Source: Neodiprion pinetum
Lineage: Eukaryota > Arthropoda > Insecta > Hymenoptera > Diprionidae
Direction of reading: 5' to 3'
Assembly: GCF_021155775.2 (NCBI RefSeq)
Contig: NC_060237.1
Location: 14,220,970 to 14,284,969, forward strand
DNA: 64,000 nt
Numbering within the stretch: the stretch's first letter is position 1; the number at the start of each line of letters is the position of its first letter. Of this stretch, positions 11,017 through 23,300 are shown one piece after another. The notes beneath the pieces were generated by a model. That model had not been told where the DNA came from and searched no databases. It saw only the letters and a program-made list of their open reading frames with translations. The position numbers were made by a program, and so were the translations under genes.

Positions 11017-14000
11017 ATGGACAGGGACGTGCGGACGACCAGGATGCATCGGATACTGGCGGAGACCGGGAACAATTTTACAGGATCGGCGAGGATGTAC
11101 CGAGAGCGATTCCCGGAGGACGGGCAGCCACCGTCGAGGCAGTCTTTTCGAAGGTACGATGTTCGCAATGAAATAATTTTCAGAATTGCATAATCGTGTT
11201 AATTTGCACTAGAACTCTATGCAGCTGGCGCGCATTGCCCTGAATAATATATTTTAAACATTTATGCGACATAACTGTCGGCTACGTCGATTTTTTTCCT
11301 GCAAGAAGCCGATGCTTGTGAAACTTTGCAACAATGTATGATTCGAGTATGCGAAACTTCATCTCTAGGCTGGCGGCAACGGAGCAGGAGCACGGCGTGC
11401 TGAAGCGGGCACGAGAGCAGCGCATCAAGCCGGTGCGGGATGGCCCAGTCCGAGCAGCGGTGGAACACGCCGTCCAGGAAAACGGAAGACAGAGCCTCAG
11501 ACGCCTCGCGAGGACACTGCGTACGTTCATTTTCTCTTCGTTATATTTTTTCTCAATTTAATTTATTCTCAGATGTACGTATGGGGCATTCCGTGCCAAA
11601 TTCGCTAATTTCAACACTCTCTATTATTGGTTTTCTTGAATTTTTTTGACGCAATAGTGTCTATAAAACTACCAATTGCCGTGCAACATTTTTCCGTGTA
11701 TCCGCTTCGGGGTGAAGAATATCCAAACCTTTTCCAGGATCTGTGAGAACGCTAAAAAATTCAATTTCGTGTTTTCATCAATTTCAGATCGACCCCGTGA
11801 TTAGATGATTTTTTAAATATTGCTTCCGGCGTTTCCAGAAATTTCCAACTGACCAGAATTAACCGTATTTTAGTTATTCGAATTAAAATCAATGGTGCGC
11901 GGGCAACCTGAACTGTTCGTTTCATGCGAGGGGGAAATAATTCGAGATTTGAGTAACACGGTAATTGTTTGAGTTGAATTAATCTGAATAAATTAATGTG
12001 ATTTAACTTAATTTTCTTATTTGAAATCAATTCTTTTAAGTGAGGTAGATTCATATGATTCAACTTGATTCGTTTCAATTCATAAATTTCAATTCTTGAT
12101 AATTCACGCTAATTCAAGTGAGGTTGAAAAGTTTTGAATTCGTTCTATCGCATTTCCAATTAATTCAAATTATTTTTCTTAACTCTACTTCATTTCACAT
12201 TTTTATTTAATTTTTACTCTCTGTAAACATATAATTCTGGCATGAACCCAAAGTTATTTGAATATGGGCTATTCCGCGTCAACCGAATCACTCATGTCTG
12301 AGATATTTTTTAATTTGACATGTGGATTATGTGGGAGAAGTTATATTTTTGTGCCAAAGCGCGAATCTCATAATGCAAAATTCGATTTTTTATTAACAAT
12401 AGCAAATTAGACTCCCATTTTTTTCAAAAATTCATAACTTTGGCAAAAAATTAGATACAACATATTTTTTTTTCAAATTACGCGGAAAGCTCCATAGAAT
12501 TTAAAAAAAAATACGAAACGGTAAAAAAAAGTTGTTATCAATTGTTTATTTGACAATTAATTTTTCAAAGATTTTTAAAACAGTGACTGACACGATCAAA
12601 AAATTTTTTTATAATTCTGACATGTTCCTTGAACTGTACTACAACCTGTGAATTAATTCCAGAGGGGTGTTTTTCTTCGTTTTCGAGTAAAAAATCATTA
12701 AAGGTGTCGATGCGCATGAAATTGCGGCGCGCCGAGTCTCTACGTATTGGCGGGCGGCCGGTTGCCGTCCACCGCTACCCCGCGGTGGCCTCGTAGCGTT
12801 ATTTTGGAGTCATTTTCACAATGTAGGACATGATTGCAGAATCTGAAAAAAATACTGTAGCTTCACAAGGCCTGCTCAAAGCGATAAGTGAAGTTTCAGG
12901 AATGTGTTTTTCACCGTTTTTTTATTACAGAGATTCAAAATAACGGTTACACACCATGAAAGGGCACATAAATGATAAAAATTACATGACTTGCTACTTA
13001 TTTTAAAATAAAAACACATTCTTGAAACTTCACTTATCGCTTTGAGCAGGCCTTGTGAAGGTACAGTATTTTTTTCAGATTCTCCAATCGTGTCCTACAT
13101 CGTGAAAATGACTGAAATAACCCTGCGACGCCACCGCGGTGTAGCGGTGGACGGCACCCGGCCGCCCGCCATTACGTAGAGACTCGGCGCGCCGCAATTT
13201 CATGCGCATCGACACCTTTAATGATTTTTAACTCGAAAACGAAAAAAAACACCTCTCTGGAATTAATTCACAGGTTGTAGTACAGTTCAAGGAACATGTC
13301 GGAATTCAAAAAAAATTTTTTGATCGTGTCAGTCACTGTTTTAAAAATCTTTGAAAAATTAATTGTTAAATAAACAATTGATAACAACTTTTTTTTACCG
13401 TTTCGTATTTTTTTTAAATTCTATGGAGCTTTCCGCGTAATTTGAAAAAAAAATATATTGTATCTAATTCTTTGCCAGGGTTATGAATTTTTGAAAAAAA
13501 TGGGAGTCTAATTTGTTATTGTTAATAAAAAATCGAATTTTGCATTATGAGATTCGCGCTTTGGCACAAGAATCTAACTTCTCCCACACAATCCACATGC
13601 CGAATTAAAAAAATATCTGAGAGATGACTGATCCGGTTGACGCGGAATAGCCCATATACTTGATTTAATTTTCCGTAATTCAGTTGTGTCTCAGTTAATT
13701 CTAAACATTTCAGTTATATTTAGTGATTCAGTTAATTCTCATTAATCAAGTTATTCTACATTCATCCAGGTGAATTGTAATTAAGCCGAAAATCCATTGA
13801 CTCGTCAGTTCGGCGAGATATTTCCCCGTCGGTTTGATGCGAAATTTTATTACCAAGTCATACCTCGTTCTGTTGGGTGAGATTTATTAGAGACGAGACA
13901 ATCCTGGACACAAATTCAACGTATATTTAGGGGTCAATGCGATAATTGTCTCTTCGTGCTTTCTAAAAGGAGTAATTAATTCCCTACAGAGGTTCCTCGA

Positions 14001-14774
14001 GAATCTGTGAGAAAAATCGCACGCGAGCTGAACCGTCCGTTCAAGTACCAGCCGGTGCAAAAGCTGTGCCCAGGTGATGCCGAACGAAGACTGACGTACT
14101 GTCGCTGGGGACTGGAGCGTCTGCAGGAGGATCCCGATTTCTTCAGGAACGTGTGCTTCACGGACGAAGCGCTGTTCACGAACCTCGAACTCGTCAACAA
14201 GCAGAACTGTCGTTGGTGGGCTCCGGAAAACCCACACTGGATCGTCGAACAGGACAACCAGCACCGTTGGAAGCTCCACGTCTGGGTTGGAGTATTACAG
14301 GACAGGATCCTCGGGCCCATTTTCCTCGACGGAAATCTCACGTCAGCCAAGTACACGACCGTACTCACCGAGGAACTCCCCCGCCTGATGGACGGAAACC
14401 CCATCCGTATGGACCAGGTTTGGTGGCAGCAGGACGGGGCCCCTGCCCACAACAGTAACGCGAACAAGGCAATCCTGGACGCCATGTTCCCGGAGCGCTG
14501 GATCGGTACGAGAGGTCCGGTTAGGTGGCCAGCGCGCTCACCAGATCTCACAGTCTGTGATTTCTGGTTCTGGAGTAGAGTCAAGGAAATCGTCTACGAA
14601 CGGGCCCCCACAACAAAACACGACATGCGCCACCGCATCGCCGAAGCGTGTGCCGCTATTCCTGTTAGGGAGATGCAATGGGTGCGAGGGTCTATCCGGA
14701 AACGGCTCGCACTCACTGTCCAGCAGAACGGAGGGCACATCGAGCATCTCCTCAGGCAACGGAACCAGGAATGA
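11017..14774 (+). CDS. Tc1/mariner-superfamily transposase, three exons, arm 2 copy
   Basis: DDE transposase that would bind element ends and cut and join DNA in the nucleus. Exons are 11017-11153, 11369-11520 and 13990-14774, 1074 nt in all, or 357 codons plus stop. The ATG at 11017 starts a helix-turn-helix domain. Donor AAG/GTACGA and acceptor CTCTAG/GC join exon 1 to exon 2 in frame, reading SFRRLAATEQ. Donor at 11521 (GTACGT) and acceptor CCCTACAG at 13989 join exon 2 to exon 3 in frame, reading LARTLQVPRESV, a normal second helix-turn-helix. The catalytic triad is D155, D245 and D287 (DD41D). The length is normal for the superfamily. Intron 2 of 2469 bp is long because a MITE (12265-13654) sits in it. 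Which terminal repeats this enzyme recognises is unknown. The family name is uncertain. Confidence 0.82.
12265..13654. mobile_element. Palindromic MITE in transposase intron 2, arm 2
   Basis: Mirror copy of the element at 2289-3678, with the same TGGGCTATTCCGCG ends and flanking TA. The same internal asymmetries are present in mirrored order, so this copy was made by the large inverted duplication and not by a separate insertion. Confidence 0.8.
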
Positions 14775-14789
14775 AATGTGAGATATGAT

Positions 14790-17125
14790 TCTTTTTACAA
14801 ATCTTCAATGATTGACAACGCGAAACTGTCATGAATTATCATTATTGTTATTCAGAGGGTTGAAAAAAAAATCCTCAGATGTGTGAAAATAGTATAACAG
14901 AAGTGGTGGGACGTCAAAACTCTCTTTGTTTTCTACCGCACACAAAACTGTATATGATGTTTGAATAACATAGGAATCGTTATCATCAAAAAGGCACCTC
15001 GTATTTTTCTTATTGTGCTGTTTGATGTTGAAAATAGGTTAGACGATAGTCCCGTGGGATCTCGAGGATAAGCAAGGTACGGCTGTCGGCGGACACGAAG
15101 AGCTGGCAAAATCAGACGTGAAACGCAAGACAAGTTTCTTTTTATTAAACGCTCGTATTAAACACTACAAAACTGTAATGATTGATTCTTATTGCGAAGA
15201 AATTTGAGCTTCAGCGTTTCTGTAATGCGAGAATGGTGTCACGAAAATCGTAAAATGTCGAGTGCACATTCGTTTGTTTTTGATGCACGTTAAACTGCAT
15301 CTGTAGTTTCAGAAATGTCAAATCTAATTTTATCAAAATATGTGCCTCGTATTTTTCTAATCCTCATATTTGATTCTCAAAAACAGATGCGACGACAGTT
15401 CCGTGTGGTGTGGACGACAGCTAGGAATGGCTTTTGGCGGACGATAACACAGAACGAGACGAGAAATGAAATGCAAGACAAGTTTCTTTCCATTAAACGC
15501 TCGTATTAAACACTACAAAACTCTAATGATTGATTCTTATTGCGAAGAAATTTGAGCTTCAGCGTTTCTGTAACGCGAGAATAGTGTCACGAAAATCGTA
15601 AAAAGTCGAGTGTACATTCGCTTGTTTTTGATGCACGTTAAACTGCATCTGTAGTTTCAAAAATGTCAAATCTAATTATATCAAAATATGTGCCTCGTAT
15701 TTTTCTAATCCTCATATTTGATTCTCAAAAACAGATGCGACGACAGTTCCGTGTGGTGTGGACGACAGCTAGGAATGGCTTTTGGCGGACGATAACACAG
15801 AACGAGACGAGAAATGAAATGCAAGACAAGTTTCTTTCCATTAAACGCTCGTATTAAACACTACAAAACTCTAATGATTGATTCTTATTGCGAAGAAATT
15901 TGAGCTTCAGCGTTTCTGTAACGCGAGAATAGTGTCACGAAAATCGTGAAAAGTCGAGTGTAAATTCGCTTGTTTTTGATGCACGTTAAAGTGCATCTGT
16001 AGTTTCAAAAATGTCAAATCAAATTTTATCAAAATATGTGCCTAGTATTTTTCTAATCCTCATATTTGATTCTCAAAAACAGATGCGACGACAGTTCCGT
16101 GTGGTGTGGACGACAGCTAGGAATGGCTTTTGGCGGACGATAACACAGAACGAGACGAGAAATGAAATGCAAGACAAGTTTCTTTCCATTAAACGCTCGT
16201 ATTAAACACTACAAAACTCTAATGATTGATTCTTATTGCGAAGAAATTTGAGCTTCAGCGTTTCTGTAACGCGAGAATAGTGTCACGAAAATCGTAAAAA
16301 GTCGAGTGTACATTCGCTTGTTTTTGATGCACGTTAAACTGCATCTGTAGTTTCAAAAATGTCAAATCTAATTTTATCAAAATATGTGTCTCGTATTTTT
16401 CTAATCCTCATATTTGATTCTCAAAAACAGATGCGACGACAGTTCCGTGTGGTGTGGACGACAGCTAGGAATGGCTTTTGGCGGACGATAACACAGAACG
16501 AGACGAGAAATGAAATGCAAGACAAGTTTCTTTCCATTAAACGCTCGTATTAAACACTACAAAACTCTAATGATTGATTCTTATTGCGAAGAAATTTGAG
16601 CTTCAGCGTTTCTGTAACGCGAGAATAGTGTCACGAAAATCGTAAAAAGTCGAGTGTAAATTCGCTTGTTTTTGATGCACGTTAAAGTGCATCTGTAGTT
16701 TCAAAAATGTCAAATCAAATTTTATCAAAATATGTGCCTCGTATTTTTCTAATCCTCATATTTGATTCTCAAAAACAGATGCGACGACAATTCCGTGTGG
16801 TGTGGACGACAGCTAGGAATGGCTTTTGGCGGACGATAACACAGAACGAGACCAGAAATGAAATACAAGACAAGTTTCTTTTTACTACAGGCTCGTATTG
16901 AATACTACTGAACTCTAATGAATCTTATTGCAAATAAACCTGAGTTTCAGCGTTTCTGTAACGCGAGAATGGTGTCACGAAAATGGTGAAAAGTCTAGTT
17001 CACATCCGTTTGTTAGATTTAATTTTATCAAAATATTTGCCTCGTATTGTTCTAATCGTGATATTTGATTCTCAAAAACAGGTACGACGACAGTTCCGTG
17101 GGGTGTGGACGACAGCAAGGAACGG
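14790..17125 (+). repeat. 348 bp tandem array, arm 2, five full monomers
   Basis: Matching frames start at 15315, 15663, 16011, 16359 and 16707, an exact period of 348. Diverged monomers flank them, about 14960-15150 on one side and 16915-17125 on the other. The array begins right after the transposase stop. Each monomer encodes a similar 64-residue frame (MSNLILSKYVPRIFLILIF at its start). The near identity of the central monomers suggests recent expansion. No evidence that the peptide is made. Confidence 0.9.
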
Positions 17126-17425
17126 TTTTTGGTGGTGGTTTTAGTGGGTATTCTGTAAGGCGAGTCCCACACTCCTGGGAGTGACGGTACCCTACCTAGG
17201 GCGGTCCATAAAGGATTTCCCCACCGATTTGGCCATACGCGAAGAAAAAAAAAAAAAATAAATAAATAAGTAAATGAATGAATAAATAAATGAATGAATC
17301 AATGAATGAATCAATGAATGAATCAATGAATGAATCAATGAATAAATAAATGAATGAATCAATGAATAATTAAATCAATGAATGAATGAATGAATCAATA
17401 AATAAATAAATAAATTAAATAATTA
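17115..17425 (+). mobile_element. Probable 3' end of a non-LTR retrotransposon with A-run and tetranucleotide tail
   Basis: The sequence around 17130-17240 (GGTTTTAGTGGGTATTCTGT, then a short CCCACACTCCTGGGAGTG hairpin) is followed by an A-run at about 17244-17258 and about 165 bp of AAAT/GAAT/CAAT tetranucleotides. That order is typical of a 5'-truncated LINE insertion. Resemblance to R1/I-type insect 3' ends is from memory. No reverse transcriptase remains. Confidence 0.5.
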
Positions 17426-19869
17426 AAAATAATTATATGTACACGCACGAATACAGTATCTCAGATCACGTCGATTCAGAAATTCAAACTTGTATGTCGA
17501 GGTGGTGCACTCGTGATCTGTGAAAAAATACACCATTTACAATAATGCTGCGTCCGTTTCATAATGCATTAAATTTTCAGTAAATAATGCATCAATTCAA
17601 TGTCTCCAACAAAATGTTGTGTAGCTACATTATGAAACTGCGACTACAGTCGCAATTAAAACAAAGAAACGAATAAATGCGTTAATCAAACGAATTCATG
17701 GAACACTTTTCAAATTGTCCTGAAAGTAACAGCACCGAGTAGCGGAAAACGATCTGTTGGTAATACTTTTACACTAAATGGTCACTAATTTTGATAAGAT
17801 AATTATCATTTTTAAATTGTCATCAAGTACGGTTAAGCATAGGGTACGACGTGTGGGTTGACAATGTGCAAATGGCCGCCGTCACAGAGATTATGTACAA
17901 GAGTCGGAAAGAAACGAACCGAGCACTCTTCAAAATTATCTTAGACAACGATAGTTTGACAGAGATGAGTCCAACCGGGAAAGGCAAACACGAAGCAATG
18001 CCGGAGAATATTTATTACGCAGTGAAAAGTAATTACGCATTATTCAATGTATGAAATGTAGCGGGCAACATTGCAAATATTATGCCCGCGTCCCTGTAAA
18101 TTTCAGCATTCGTTGAAAAAATTTTCAGCGAGGAGGACGGATTAACATAAGAGGAGTATCGAAGGTGCATAATTCTGTTGTGCAATACTATGCGCGATCC
18201 GAAAAAATAACGGATTCCCGAATTTACGCATTGTACATATTTTGAATGAAACAAAATATTTCATTGCACATGTAAAAACCAATCAAACATTTGTATTACC
18301 ATATCTGTAAGGAATTGTATAGAATTAAGTATCAAATCTCTGCATCGGTTTACAAACTCAATATTAGTTTGCTAATTATTGTCATTGACGAACTGTCATT
18401 GAATTGAAATGGAAAGTGAAGCGTAGCGATCGCATTTACGAAAAAATACTGTCTTTGTCGCCCACGAAATGGAAAAATCACAGGTAAAAGGTAGATGAAT
18501 CATAACCTGACGATTATTCCTTCATGCTTCTACTTCTGTCATAACATCGGCCATACTTTCGCCGTACTTTAACGATACCTCAGCCTGTCGTGCTTCGTAC
18601 ATACTTATGTCATCTGGATAAGAATAGTACGATTTTCGTATTGAAGTAAAGAGCAATGGAAGGGTTTCGTTCTAAACAAATGCGAGTCATTTCGTTCTTA
18701 CGCATTACGTATCAATTTGTCGGACAATTAACGAAATTCCAGAATGCAACGGCATATTTTCATCGAAAATAATTTCGAACCGTGGTTTACTGTCCCCGGT
18801 TTGATCATTGCGTGAAAATAACGCTGGGTCGTGGCAATATTGCGCTCATTGTTACTACTAGAATCACAGAAAAGTCGGCCACCCATGTGCTTTGTTGCCG
18901 CGGAAATATTCGACGTACGAAAGTAAATACACGGTGTCAGAATTAACCAATTTTCGCGCATCGTTCTCCAGAATATAAATAAACTGACCTAGAATTTTGC
19001 GACGAACAAGCAATACACTGTAAAAATTCGGGTGGATTCTGTTCGTTTCTTCAAATCATTTTTGTGTAAAATAAGAGTGATAAGCCTTTGTCAATAATGC
19101 TGCACTTTGACGGAATCGGGATGATTCGATGATCATTTTCGAAAGAATTTCAATTTTTGCGCTACATCATCTCGACGTCGCCGCGTCGGCAAACGGTAAT
19201 AGCGGGATCTTGATCGGCCGGATCGGCCACGCGCGAGCGTTCGCTAACCTCCGTGCTACAACGGTTGTCACTGGCAACCGATGATAACAAAATGCTTGTT
19301 AACCTCCCGTTATGCTGCTTTCGTGTAATTATCATTGATAATTTTAAATGAGGACGTTTTTGTCACGCTTCTCGCAATGCAGATAATTTCAAACTACTAA
19401 TCTTGCTGCTCGCCTAGCTGCAAACAGAGAAAGTCAGTCCAACGAAACTCATCGCGCAGAATCGTCAATGACATATCGTATACCGCTACCTGGACTCGGG
19501 TGAAGTTGGCGCTGGTCGATTTTGCCAGATATTTCAATTCCATCTGTTCCGCCAGTTAGTACCGAATTTTCGACAAAAAGTTCGAATTTTGAGATTTATT
19601 TCTGGGTGATTGGTTTGACGAATCCCGGAAAATTTTTGATATCCGCGCTCAGGATTTTGCGTATTTTCAGAAAAAAAAATTAAACCCTATTTTTGGTCTC
19701 GAAATCGAAAATTTTTTTTTCGCGAGCAAAAACGGTTGTTTCTAAAAAAATTTTGACTTCACTATCGGAGAGATCGTCGCGAATCCTTTGAAAATTATGC
19801 AAAAAATTTCTCAAATTATCACACGGCTAGATTTTGGAGGGGGGTGGCCACCTTATCGTGTTCACCCAG
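17426..19869. other. Outer low-copy segment of arm 2
   Basis: About 2.4 kb between the LINE tail and the element end. Apart from a possible BEN-domain exon at 17851-18054, only short frames are present (18033-18254 and 18728-18961 on minus, no recognised domain). The last 40 bases hold the terminal motif of the giant element and a G-rich run (GGAGGGGGGTGGCCACC). No transposase was found here. Confidence 0.6.
17851..18054 (+). CDS. Possible BEN-domain exon, arm 2
   Basis: The frame has 67 codons and stays open a little upstream. Its middle, with RALFKIILDNDSLTEMSPTG followed by a KGK and a proline-glutamate helix start, resembles the BEN DNA- or protein-binding domain, in which a leucine-rich helix is followed by a glycine turn and a C-terminal helix. 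The match is by eye and partial. No neighbouring exon was identified, so this may be a captured or decayed exon. It is unchanged in copy B, which only reflects recent duplication. Confidence 0.3.
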   Translation: MWVDNVQMAAVTEIMYKSRKETNRALFKIILDNDSLTEMSPTGKGKHEAMPENIYYAVKSNYALFNV

Positions 19870-19889
19870 TATATATATATATATATATA
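19870..19889. repeat. (TA)n run
   Basis: Uninterrupted alternating AT between the end of copy A and the Gypsy LTR; the run continues after the other LTR at 24971. Confidence 0.95.
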
Positions 19890-20195
19890 TGTGGGATCTG
19901 GATTACTGGGATCCTACGTATTAAAGCGTGCGATGAGTGAAATATAAAAGGATGTTTATTAGGTTTTACAGGTGCGTGGACACGGAGATCCGGTTATAGC
20001 GCGGTTACAATAACGGTACTCTAGCGTGTGTTGATTTTGACTATCTGCGAGGTGATGCAAAGGATCTTCGCTCTTGTTTTTGCCCGCTGGAGTGAGGAAA
20101 GCGCGCTGAGGATCATTTCCGAAATTGGGCGATAAACGCCGAGCATTGCCTCGCTCTAATACTAGACCGAGTGCGTGTATGTGGCAGGCGCCACA
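19890..20195 (-). repeat. 3' LTR of the CsRn1-like Gypsy
   Basis: 306 bp, TGTGG...CCACA on the plus strand, nearly identical to 24665-24970. The polypurine tract AAGAAGGGGAGACA (minus strand) touches it at 20196-20209. Confidence 0.92.
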
Positions 20196-20349
20196 TGTCT
20201 CCCCTTCTTGGAGAAATACTTTGTAGTATTTCAAGCTGGAAACAGAAAAAGAAAAAAAAAACTGGCAAGATAAAAATTTGGGTTATTTCTCATTTCTTTG
20301 TCTTTTGCGTGCAGGTTTGTTGAGTGCGTGGATGGAGCGTAAGACGAAA

Positions 20350-23300
20350 TTACAGCGCGAGTCGGACTTGTTTTTTCTTTTTTGAAGTCGCGGTCGTTGG
20401 GGCGTCGTTGTTTGCGACGGGCTGGTGTACGCTCAATGCTGACGGTCCGGCCGTGTCGTGTTGGCTTTGGAGTTCGTCGAGCAGCAGATACGCGGGTTTT
20501 AATCTGTCGATCGAAACTGGCGTGTTTCTTCCACGTAGTTTGACGGTGAAGTATTTCTCGTGCTTGTCGACGACTGGGTACGGGCCGTCGTACGGGGCGG
20601 AGAATGACGGTCGCACTTGGTCGTTTCGGATAAAGACGTGTGACGCGTTTGCGAGGTCTTGGTGCACAAAGATGCGCTGGTGTGTGTGGCGCGATGCGGG
20701 TTCTGGTGCCAGATCTTGGAAGTTCTTCCTCAGCATCCGTACCAGTTCGGGGGCGGTCGTGTCTTGCCTTGAGGGCGCAAGGAATTCGCCTGGCAGTCGT
20801 ATCGGTTCGCCGAGGACGAGTTCAGCGGGAGTCGCTTCGATGTCCTCTTTGTACGCGGCTCGGAGTCCGAGTAGCACGGCGGGAAGCGCGTCGTACCACG
20901 TGTCCTCGTGACAGAGTAGCGCTGCTTTTAGCTGACGGTGGAGGCGTTCTACGAGTCCGTTAGCTTGCGGGTGGTAAGCCGTTGTGCGTTTGTGTTTGAA
21001 ACCTAGGAGTTCCGAGAGTTTTTTGAATAAGTTTGACTCAAATTGTCCTCCCAGGTCTGAAGTAATGCGCAAGGGAATGCCGAAGTGTGCAATCCACGAT
21101 AGCATTAGCGCGTGAGCGACTTTTTCTGTTGAGCCGTCTTCGAGCGGCACGGCTGCTGGATAGCGCGTGAAACGGTCCACGATCGTGAGGCATTTTGTGC
21201 GGCCTTTCGACGGCGGCAGCGTGACCAGATCGATGTGGATGTGTTCGAAGCGTCGAGACGGTGGTTCGAAATTGGCGATGGGCGAGACTGTGTGTCGCGA
21301 TATCTTGCTGCGTTGGCAAGGCACGCAGCATCGAGCCCACTCGTTGCAATCTTTGTTGATCGACGGCCATACGTAGCGTTGAGCAATGAGGCGTCGAGAC
21401 GCGCGTTGTCCGGGGTGTGCCGCTGAGTGTAAGGAATGGAACACTCGCTTCCTGAGGGGAGCGGGCACGTACGGGCGCACTGTACCTGACGAAGTATCAC
21501 AGTACAGAGTCACGTCTGGGTCCTGGTAACGGAGGCGTCTGAGGTCGAGCGCGTGGTTGTTGTTTTCTAGCAGTTGGCGTAGCTCGTCGTCTTTGCGTTG
21601 AGACTGCGCGAGCTCCTGTGGCGAAACTGCTGCTGCGATCGCGTCGACGCGCGACAGCATGTCTGCTACGACGTTTTCTGAGCCGGATACGTGTCGGATG
21701 TCGGAGGTGAATTGGCCGACGAGGTCGAGTCGCCTAAATTGCCACGGAGTTGCGCGCTCGGGACGTTGGTTGAACGCGTGAGTTAGCGGCTTGTGGTCCG
21801 TGTAGATGGCGATGTGCCGACCTTCGAAAAGGTGTCGGAAGCGTCTGACGGCTTCGTAGATTGCCTCGAGTTCGCGATCGTACGTCGACATCTTTTGCGC
21901 GGAGGGTGATAGTTTCTTGCTGAAGAACGCGAGCGGCTCCCATTGACCTTGGCGGTGCTGTTGGAGGGCGGCTCCGATGGCTCGTTCCGATGCATCTGCG
22001 AAGATTGCCCACTCGGCGTTCGTGTCTGGATGCACGAGGAGTGTTGCGTCGGCGAGGGCTCGTTTCGATTTTTCGAACGCGTCTTCGAGCTCGGCGTTCC
22101 ACGCGATTTTTGTCTTGCCCTTGACCTCGGATCCTTCCAGGAGGCGGTTGAGAGGCGCGAGTGTTTCCGCCGCGTGTTTGATGAATTTTCGGTAGAAATT
22201 TATCGTACCGAGAAAATTGCGCAGGCCCTTAATGTTTTCAGGCTTCTTGAGGTTGGTGATCGCGTCGACGCGTTCAGGTAGCGGTTTAATGCCTTGCGCG
22301 TTGACTGCGTGACCGAGGAATTTTACTTCTGTTTGACCGAGACACGATTTCGCGGCGTTTATGACGAGTCCGTACCGTCGGAGGCGTTCGAACACGATGC
22401 GGAGATGTTCTCAGTGTTGTTGCGCGTCTCGCGAGGCGACGAAAATGTCGTCGATGTACACGAACACGAATGGGAGATCGCGGGTGACGTCGTCCATGAA
22501 CCGTTGGAAGGTTTGCGCGGCATTTCGAAGTCCGAATGTCATGAACGGGAATTCGAAGAGACCAAACGGAGTGATGATCGCTGTCTTCGGGACGTCTTCG
22601 GGCGCGACGGGTATTTGGTTGAATGCGCGCACGAGATCGATGACGGAAAATATTTGGCAACCATGACAGTTCGCGCAAAAATCTTCCAGATAACGTACGG
22701 GGTAGCTATCGGGCGTCGTGCGAGCGTTGAGACGACGGTAGTCACCGCACGGGCGCCATTCGCCGGATTTCTTGGGCACGAGGTGGAGAGGAGACGACCA
22801 GGGGCTGTCGGAGCGGCGCGCGATGCCCAGCTTAATTAATCTCTCGAACTCCTCTTTCGCGATTTTCAAACGATCCGACGCGAGACGACGTGCTTTACTC
22901 GAGACTGGAGGTCCGTCCGTCGTTTTTATGTAATGATACGTGTTGTGTTTAACGTCACGGACGGCTCCGTCTGGTTTAACGATATCGGGGAACTCGGCGA
23001 TTATTTTTTCGAATTGCGGCGAGTTGTCGCAAGAGATGACCTTGACCGAGGCGTGATCGATGTGCGCGATCGAGCCTAGCGATGTGAGCGTTGTTGTGGT
23101 GTCGATAAGGCGGCGGCCTTTTAAATCTACCGCAATCCCGAAGTGGCTCAGGAAATCTGCGCCGATTAAGGGACGCGTGACGTCTGCCACGACGAAACGC
23201 CATGACAGGTCTCTGCGTAAACTGAGGTCGAGTGTCATTGTGGTCCAGCCGAAGGTGTCAATAGGCGAACCGTTTGCGGCGCGTAATTGATAACCTGTCC

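Larger units (their letters stand above)
1..19869. mobile_element. Giant palindromic (fold-back) element, copy A, left end outside the window
   Basis: Positions n and 15943-n are complementary from 1/15942 inward to about 7951/7992. Landmarks on both sides agree exactly: the open frame at 434-628 on minus mirrors 15315-15509 on plus, and 1169-1936 mirrors 14007-14774, with identical translations. Arm 2 continues to 19869, where it ends in a motif read inward as CTGGGTGAACACGATAAGG and is followed by TA. Copy B starts at 53155 with the nearly identical CAGGGTGACCACGATAAGG, preceded by TA. This fits a TA-target cut-and-paste element with arms of about 11.9 kb, so about 23.8 kb in full if symmetric. 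That total is inferred because arm 1 is cut by the window. No base difference between arms 1 and 2 was seen in the stretches compared, while copy B differs at scattered sites. Confidence 0.85.

Noticed and set aside
1..17125. 348 bp repeats as a CRISPR-like or small-peptide gene array
   Set aside because: Repeats are long and contiguous with no variable spacers. The 64-codon frames are identical because the DNA is.
20324..20911. Plus-strand frames of 100-200 codons across 20324-24224
   Set aside because: Antisense to the well-supported gag and pol of the CsRn1-like element in GC-rich DNA.
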